Below, piece after piece: positions 1-4,353 of a stretch of 7,126 nucleotides of DNA (within the stretch, counting starts at the first letter, position 1; every line of letters starts with the position of its first letter). Below the pieces are notes generated by a model. That model saw only the letters and a list, made by a program, of their open reading frames with translations. It was not told the origin of the DNA and made no database searches. The stretch comes from Phelpsiimicrobium sp043802125 (GTDB lineage: Bacteria; Omnitrophota; Gorgyraeia; Velamenicoccales; Velamenicoccaceae). The stretch lies in assembly GCA_043802125.1 (NCBI GenBank), contig JAZDLG010000067.1, positions 1 to 7,126 on the forward strand, given 5' to 3'. The position numbers and the translations under genes were made by a program.

Positions 1-156
1 TAAAATCAAAAGAAGGCCAAGAAGGATAGTCTTAATGTCGCGGAGAAAATGTTCTTCCAGATTTTTATTCAAGAAAAAAGCAATAAACCCGAGAGATACG
101 AAAATTACAAAAACATAAGAAAATATCAATTTTAACTTAAAGCTCCTGGTCTTCAT
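1..156 (-). CDS. PhoR-like membrane sensor histidine kinase, N-terminal fragment (cut by window edge)
   Basis: An open frame starts at an ATG (156-154) and stays open for 52 codons to the window edge; it is the next gene after the response regulator. The translation begins MKTRSFKLKLIFSY. A hydrophobic helix at about residues 8-28 is followed by a short polar loop (about 29-41, NKNLEEHFLRDIK) and the start of a second hydrophobic helix (ILLGLLLIL). This basic start plus TM hairpin is typical of PhoR/PnpS-class kinases. The very short outer loop leaves no room for a periplasmic sensor domain, so sensing would be in the membrane or cytoplasm. The start overlaps the end of the response-regulator gene by 20 bases, as in many regulator-kinase pairs. 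A weak AGG (164-166) lies 7 bases upstream of the ATG. The catalytic domains lie outside the window, so the kinase assignment rests on position and the N-terminal pattern. Confidence 0.72.
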   Translation of the reverse strand, partial: MKTRSFKLKLIFSYVFVIFVSLGFIAFFLNKNLEEHFLRDIKTILLGLLLIL

Positions 157-838
157 TTTCAAACCTATACCCATAATTTTTCACGGTGACAATTCGTTTT
201 GATTCGTTTTTTAGCTTTTTACGCAAAGTCCTGATGTGCACGTCCACTGTGCGAGTCTGTATTTCTATCGCGTGATCAAAACCCCAAATAGCATCCAAAA
301 GGTAATCACGCGAAAGAACCCTGCCCTTTGCTTTTATCAGCGTCTTTAGAAGTTCAAATTCCTTTGCCGTAAGCTCAAGTGCTTTATTTTTAACAGCCAC
401 AACTATTTTAGAAAAATCTATTGTCAGTTCACCGATCTTGAAAACTTCAGGTAATTTGTCTTTTTCTTTCAGGCGACGCAATACAGCCTTTATTCTTGCT
501 ATTAGTTCTCGCGGGCTAAACGGCTTAGTAACATAATCATCGGCTCCTAATTCAAGACCTATCACCTTGTCCGATTCCTGACTCTTGGCTGTAAGCATGA
601 TTATCGGAATAGACGCGGTCTTGCTCTCTTTCTTAAGCGCCTTGCAAACCTCCAAACCATCCATGCCGGGCAACATCAAATCCAGAATAACAAGGTCAGG
701 ATGTTCTCTGTTTGCTAAATCCAAGGCGTCTTCACCGTCATGGACAGAAAGAGCCCTAAACCCTTCTTTCTTCAGATTATAATCAAGCATTTTGACTATA
801 TCTTTTTCATCTTCTACAATTAATATTTTTTCTTTCAT
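137..838 (-). CDS. OmpR/PhoB-family two-component response regulator
   Basis: This 233-residue protein has the usual full length for an OmpR/PhoB regulator. The receiver domain (about 1-120) has the acidic pocket E9/D10, the phospho-acceptor D53 (in LVILDLMLPGMDG), the switch residues T83 and Y102, and the conserved K105 in TKPF. A linker of about 10 residues leads to a winged-helix DNA-binding domain (about 132-228). It carries the LTAKEFELL signature, the recognition-helix region TRTVDVHIRTLRKKL, and the final wing hairpin VKNYGYRF. It should act as a cytoplasmic transcription factor phosphorylated by the kinase encoded immediately downstream. It resembles PhoB/PhoP phosphate regulators, but this family is hard to split by eye, so the signal is not assigned. 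Its ATG shares an ATGA with the stop of the DUF1846 gene. No Shine-Dalgarno sequence precedes it, so translation probably depends on coupling to the upstream gene. Confidence 0.95.
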   Translation of the reverse strand: MKEKILIVEDEKDIVKMLDYNLKKEGFRALSVHDGEDALDLANREHPDLVILDLMLPGMDGLEVCKALKKESKTASIPIIMLTAKSQESDKVIGLELGADDYVTKPFSPRELIARIKAVLRRLKEKDKLPEVFKIGELTIDFSKIVVAVKNKALELTAKEFELLKTLIKAKGRVLSRDYLLDAIWGFDHAIEIQTRTVDVHIRTLRKKLKNESKRIVTVKNYGYRFENEDQEL

Positions 839-2346
839 GTTAAGCGCTGTGTGGAAAAATTTGTATCGCTGGTGAGATTTACTCCGAGATTACGCAGGCC
901 TGCCTCGTCCCCCGGCACGGGTATGTGGGTCATATGCACATCGCAGCCGTGAAGTTCCTTGAGCTTCTCCATCGCGGCCTGGGCAGTAGGATTTGTCGCA
1001 GCGCTTATACTTAAGGCTATCAAGACCTCTTCTAAATCCAGGCTGACGGTCTTATCGCCTAATACGTTCTTCTTTAAATTCCCTATTGCCTCAATGACCT
1101 GCAAAGACAAAAGATGTATATTATCAGGTATACCTGACAGTTTTTTTATAGTATTCAAAATAAGCGCCGAGGCCGCGTGCATGAGGACTGAATTTTTGCC
1201 GGTGAAGATAGAGCCGTCCGCAAGCTCTATTGCTGCCCCGCAACATACGCCGTCGCTGCCTTTACCCTTGCTTTGCCCCTCCTGCGCCGCTATCCTTGCC
1301 GGTTCCACAACGCGCCTTCCTTCAGGCTTAAGCGACAGCCCCTCCATAAGACGCTCCACACGCTGGATGGTCTCCTTTTCGGCGAACCCTAAAACATATT
1401 CACAGGAATACCTGAAATATCTTGAGATTATCTCCTGCTTTGAGGCCTCGCGCACTGCAACATCATCTACAATTCCGAAACCTGCTTTATTGACACCCAT
1501 ATCCGTGGGTGATTGATATACAACATCACTACCCATGATCTTTTCTAATATCTTTTTTATTACGGGAAATACTTCCACATCGCGGTTGTAATTAACAGCT
1601 GTTTCCTGATGCGCCTGCAAATGAAATGGGTCTATCAGATTAAAATCAGCGATATCCGCGGTCGCGGCCTCATAAGCCAGATTCACGGGATGGCTGACAG
1701 GCAGATTCCAGATAGGAAAAGTCTCAAACTTCGCATAGCCGCTTCGCGCGCCTTTTTTGTGGTCGTGATATAACTGTGAAAGGCTGGTCGCAAGTTTTCC
1801 GCTGCCCGGGCCCGGGCCTGTCACGACTACGAGAGGTTTATTAGTCTGGATATACTCGTTAGCCCCATAACCTTCATCACTTACTATGCGGTCCACGTCC
1901 GTCGGATAACCCCTTGTGGCGCGATGCGTGTAAACCTTTATCTTGCGCCGCTCAAGTTTATTTTTGAAGATCTTTACAGCCGGCTGATCGTCGAAACGCG
2001 TGATCACCACTGCCGTGACTGCCAAAGACCAGCTCTTTAGGTCATCAATAAGTTTCATGGCATCTACATCATAGGTGATGCCAAAATCCGCCCGCATCTT
2101 CCTTCTTTCTATATCGCCCGCATAAATACAGAGTATTATGTCTGCCTTGTCTTTGAGTTTCTGCAATAGCCGCATCTTGACATTAGGGTCAAAACCGGGT
2201 AGGACACGCGAAGCGTGATAATCAAAAAGAAGCTTGCCTCCGAATTCAAGATACAATTTATTATGAAAATGAGAGACCCTTTCTAAAATAGCTTCGGTCT
2301 GCTCTTTCAAATACTTCTCATTGTCAAAGCCTATTTTTCGCAGCAT
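835..2346 (-). CDS. DUF1846 / UPF0371 family protein of unknown function
   Basis: The 503-residue protein matches the DUF1846 (UPF0371) family from memory of its conserved blocks and usual length of about 500. The blocks are the start KIGFDNEKYL, KLLFDYHASRVLPGF (39-53), RRKMRADFGITYD (81-93), a glycine-rich VVVTGPGPGSGK (173-184), FPIWNLPVSHPVNLAYEAATAD (210-231), DPFHLQAHQ (239-247), YQSPTDMGVNKAGFG (277-291), and a C-terminal CDVHMTHIPVPGDEAGL (468-484). No signal peptide or membrane segment is visible, so it is probably cytoplasmic. The biochemical role of the family is not established to my knowledge. The glycine-rich segment resembles a P-loop, but it lacks the first Walker A glycine and has Leu after the Lys. 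I chose the ATG at 2346 because an AGGGGAG lies 8 bases upstream and the product then begins as the family does. An in-frame TTG at 2379 would add 11 unlikely residues. The gene overlaps the PurF homologue by 16 bases and the response regulator by 4. Confidence 0.9.
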   Translation of the reverse strand: MLRKIGFDNEKYLKEQTEAILERVSHFHNKLYLEFGGKLLFDYHASRVLPGFDPNVKMRLLQKLKDKADIILCIYAGDIERRKMRADFGITYDVDAMKLIDDLKSWSLAVTAVVITRFDDQPAVKIFKNKLERRKIKVYTHRATRGYPTDVDRIVSDEGYGANEYIQTNKPLVVVTGPGPGSGKLATSLSQLYHDHKKGARSGYAKFETFPIWNLPVSHPVNLAYEAATADIADFNLIDPFHLQAHQETAVNYNRDVEVFPVIKKILEKIMGSDVVYQSPTDMGVNKAGFGIVDDVAVREASKQEIISRYFRYSCEYVLGFAEKETIQRVERLMEGLSLKPEGRRVVEPARIAAQEGQSKGKGSDGVCCGAAIELADGSIFTGKNSVLMHAASALILNTIKKLSGIPDNIHLLSLQVIEAIGNLKKNVLGDKTVSLDLEEVLIALSISAATNPTAQAAMEKLKELHGCDVHMTHIPVPGDEAGLRNLGVNLTSDTNFSTQRLT

Positions 2347-3743
2347 TTCGCCCTCTCCCCTGTCCAACAGTAAAGGCAAAGCCTCTCCTTCGGTAAACCA
2401 ATAGCCTTAACCATATCATCAACCAACTGGTAACGCAGCGTCGTGACCTCAAGGTCACGGGCTATCCACTCAACCATCTTCTTATACTGGGGCGAATTAT
2501 ATTTAAGATATGCCGAAACATCTTCAATATCTGCTCCCTCAAGGCTGCGTATAGCCTTACGCGCCGCAAGCTCGCTGGTGCTGCGTGTGGATAGGTTAAA
2601 CATACATGGGAACATTAAGGGCGGACATGCCGGACGGACATGGACCTCTTTAGCGCCGCATGACAAAAGTTTTTTTATTGTGAAGTTCTTCAGCTGTGTC
2701 CCGCGCACAATGGAATCTTCGCACAAGGCTATGCGTTGCCCCTTGATCAATTCTCTGACAGCAACTAATTTCATCTTGGCGATAAGGTCCCTTGTCTCTT
2801 GGGACGGCGGAGTGTAGCTGCGGCCGTAACCGGGCGTATACTTGACCAAAGGCCTCCTAAAAGGCTTTCCTGATTCCATGGCGTAACCTATGGCATGCGC
2901 TATGCCTGAGTCCGGAACACCGCAGACAATATCAACCTCAATGTCTTTATCCTGGCGAGCCAAATACCTGCCGCAGCGCTCACGCACGACTTCAACATTA
3001 ATGCCTTCGTAGTCTGATGCCGGAAAACCGGTATATATCCACAAGAACGCGCATACCTGGCTCTTAGTCCCGGGCGATGCCTTCTGAACTATGCCGTCGT
3101 CTTTAAGAAGGACTATCTCTCCGGGCTCAAGGTATTTGACGATCTCAAAATCATTATTATGGAACGCTGTAGTCTCTGTAGTAACAGCATGGGCAGAACC
3201 GTTCTTTCCGATAACAAGAGGTGTATATCCATAACGGTCTCTGGCCGCGTATACGCCGTCTTTATTTAACAATAAGAGCGAGCATGAACCGTCTATGACG
3301 CTAAACATCTTCTCAATCCCGTCTACGATATCGCGGCCTTCGGTTATCAGTTTAGCTACGAGTTCAGCGGAGTTGACCATACCACAGCTAACCTCACTGA
3401 AAGAAACACCTTTATTCATCAAGCTCTTTGCCAATTCATCGGCATTTTCTATCAAACCATTGAAAACCAGGTTGAAAGGCCCGAACTTGGAATTAAGGTA
3501 TATGGGCTGCTCTTCAGAAGCGCTGATAACGCCTATGCCTTTATTGCCTCTTAAAGAACCGATATCCCCAAAAAACTTGGATTTGAATTGGCTGGAACTG
3601 ATATTATGTATCTGGCGGTTCATTTTATCACCCCAGACCGCGAGGCCGCCGAACTCAGTTCCCAAGTGCGAATGATAATCCGTGCCGTAAAACAAGACTT
3701 CAGAACAATCTTTTTTATCGACTACACCAAAAATACCGCTCAT
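2331..3743 (-). CDS. PurF-type amidophosphoribosyltransferase homologue with degenerate glutaminase site
   Basis: The 470-residue protein aligns by eye along the full length of Bacillus-type PurF, which transfers glutamine nitrogen to PRPP in the first step of purine synthesis. The N-terminal half (about 1-225) has the Ntn glutaminase fold pattern: MSGIFGV, FNGLIEN with the oxyanion Asn95-Gly96, YAARDRYGYTPL, and YLEPGEIV. The PRTase half has GVPDSGIAHAIGYA (275-288), RMKL-like AKMKLVAVRE (322-331) and the PRPP loop ALCEDSIVRGTQ (339-350; the usual DD is ED). Cys231, Cys380, Cys456 and Cys459 fall where Bacillus-type PurF binds its 4Fe-4S cluster. The catalytic Cys of the glutaminase is Ser2, the HRGQ arginine is Leu27, and the HVRYST segment is shortened to VISAS. 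Glutamine use therefore looks lost. It could use ammonia or another acceptor, or be regulatory. The start has AAAGGAG 4 bases upstream. Family assignment is firm; calling it a working PurF is not. Confidence 0.88.
   Translation of the reverse strand: MSGIFGVVDKKDCSEVLFYGTDYHSHLGTEFGGLAVWGDKMNRQIHNISSSQFKSKFFGDIGSLRGNKGIGVISASEEQPIYLNSKFGPFNLVFNGLIENADELAKSLMNKGVSFSEVSCGMVNSAELVAKLITEGRDIVDGIEKMFSVIDGSCSLLLLNKDGVYAARDRYGYTPLVIGKNGSAHAVTTETTAFHNNDFEIVKYLEPGEIVLLKDDGIVQKASPGTKSQVCAFLWIYTGFPASDYEGINVEVVRERCGRYLARQDKDIEVDIVCGVPDSGIAHAIGYAMESGKPFRRPLVKYTPGYGRSYTPPSQETRDLIAKMKLVAVRELIKGQRIALCEDSIVRGTQLKNFTIKKLLSCGAKEVHVRPACPPLMFPCMFNLSTRSTSELAARKAIRSLEGADIEDVSAYLKYNSPQYKKMVEWIARDLEVTTLRYQLVDDMVKAIGLPKERLCLYCWTGERAKCCEK
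2351..2361 (-). promoter_or_regulatory. Ribosome binding site that decides the DUF1846 start
   Basis: AGGGGAGAGGG on the minus strand lies inside the last codons of the PurF homologue, with AGGGGAG 8 bases from the ATG at 2346. The alternative in-frame TTG at 2379 has no comparable site, so 2346 is preferred. Confidence 0.75.
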
Positions 3744-3747
3744 ACAT

Positions 3748-3754
3748 CTCCTTT
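3748..3754 (-). promoter_or_regulatory. Ribosome binding site of the PurF homologue
   Basis: AAAGGAG on the minus strand lies 4 bases before the ATG at 3743 and overlaps the sodB stop codon. It supports this ATG, and therefore serine as the second residue. An out-of-frame ATG at 3747-3745 directly abuts the site and is unlikely to be used. Confidence 0.75.
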
Positions 3755-4340
3755 ATAGTGAATTCGCGAAATCCCAATTGGCCAGGTGTTTGATAAAAGC
3801 GTCTAAATAATCGCCTCTTCTATTCTGGTAATCAAGGTAGTAAGCGTGTTCCCAGACGTCAACGGTCAACACCGGGTCCAACCCATGCGCTATAGGCGTA
3901 TCCGCGTTAGCTGTCTTCATTATCTCCAATCTGCCTTCTTTGACGATTAACCAGGCCCATCCGCTGCCGAATTGGCTCAAGCCCGCGTTCTTAAACTCTT
4001 CTACGAACTTTTCATAGCTCCCAAAAGCGGCATTGATCTTTTGAGCTATAGCGCCTGCAGGCAGGCCGCCGCCGCTCGGCTTTATAGACTGCCAATAAAA
4101 AGCGTGGTTCCAGGCCTGCGCCGCATTATTAAATATCGCTGCCTTTGAAACATCATTTGCGGTCTTTTTAATAATGCTCTCAAGAGTATCTGTCGCCAGC
4201 TCCGTCCCAGCTATCAAGCCGTTCAATTTTTCAACATAAGCGGCATGGTGTTTACCATGATGAAAATCCAGGGTTCTTGCGCTTATATGCGGTGATAAAG
4301 CATCTTTCGCGTATGGTAATTCCGGTAAAATAATGGCCAT
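3753..4340 (-). CDS. sodB: Superoxide dismutase, iron type (Fe/Mn family)
   Basis: The 195-residue protein converts superoxide to oxygen and hydrogen peroxide. It has the usual Fe/Mn SOD length and no signal peptide, so it is cytoplasmic. The four metal ligands are visible: His27 (in LDFHHGKHH), His79 (in AAQAWNHAFYW), and Asp161 and His165 (in DVWEHAYYLDY). The pattern favours iron over manganese. Gln75 in NNAAQAWNH matches the outer-sphere glutamine of FeSOD, and the ANADTP stretch (144-149) has Ala where MnSODs normally carry a glutamine. The FGSGWAW block (124-130) and the LANWDF end are typical. The ATG at 4340 is preceded by a very strong AGGAGG, so this gene may be translated more heavily than its neighbours. 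It starts 11 bases after the upstream kinase and ends 9 bases before the PurF homologue, which suggests co-transcription. A cambialistic enzyme is not excluded. Confidence 0.96.
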   Translation of the reverse strand: MAIILPELPYAKDALSPHISARTLDFHHGKHHAAYVEKLNGLIAGTELATDTLESIIKKTANDVSKAAIFNNAAQAWNHAFYWQSIKPSGGGLPAGAIAQKINAAFGSYEKFVEEFKNAGLSQFGSGWAWLIVKEGRLEIMKTANADTPIAHGLDPVLTVDVWEHAYYLDYQNRRGDYLDAFIKHLANWDFANSL

Positions 4341-4343
4341 GAT

Positions 4344-4353
4344 CTCCTCCTTT
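4344..4353 (-). promoter_or_regulatory. Strong ribosome binding site of sodB
   Basis: Read on the minus strand, the site is AAAGGAGGAG, with AGGAGG 5 bases before the sodB ATG. It overlaps the TAA stop of the upstream kinase, so terminating ribosomes end at the sodB initiation site. It is the strongest Shine-Dalgarno sequence in the window. Confidence 0.85.

Noticed and set aside
137..838. Assigning the regulator firmly as phoB with phosphate control.
   Set aside because: Receiver and winged-helix motifs define only the OmpR/PhoB family. No pst, phoU or phosphatase gene is present, and no promoter region is available to look for Pho boxes.
959..1516. A long open frame on the plus strand opposite the DUF1846 gene (185 codons).
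   Set aside because: It is antisense to a well-supported gene, and its translation has low-complexity Ser/Pro-rich content with no recognisable motif.
1804..1817. A 14-base perfect palindrome of alternating CCC and GGG that could suggest a hairpin or terminator.
   Set aside because: It lies inside the DUF1846 coding region and results from repeated Gly and Pro codons in GPGPG. No U-tract follows.
2347..2379. An upstream TTG start for the DUF1846 protein, adding 11 residues.
   Set aside because: It has no Shine-Dalgarno sequence, the added residues do not fit the family's N-terminus, and a good site precedes the ATG at 2346.
2331..3743. Calling this gene a canonical purF.
   Set aside because: The glutaminase nucleophile and other pocket residues are missing, and no other purine-synthesis gene is present nearby.
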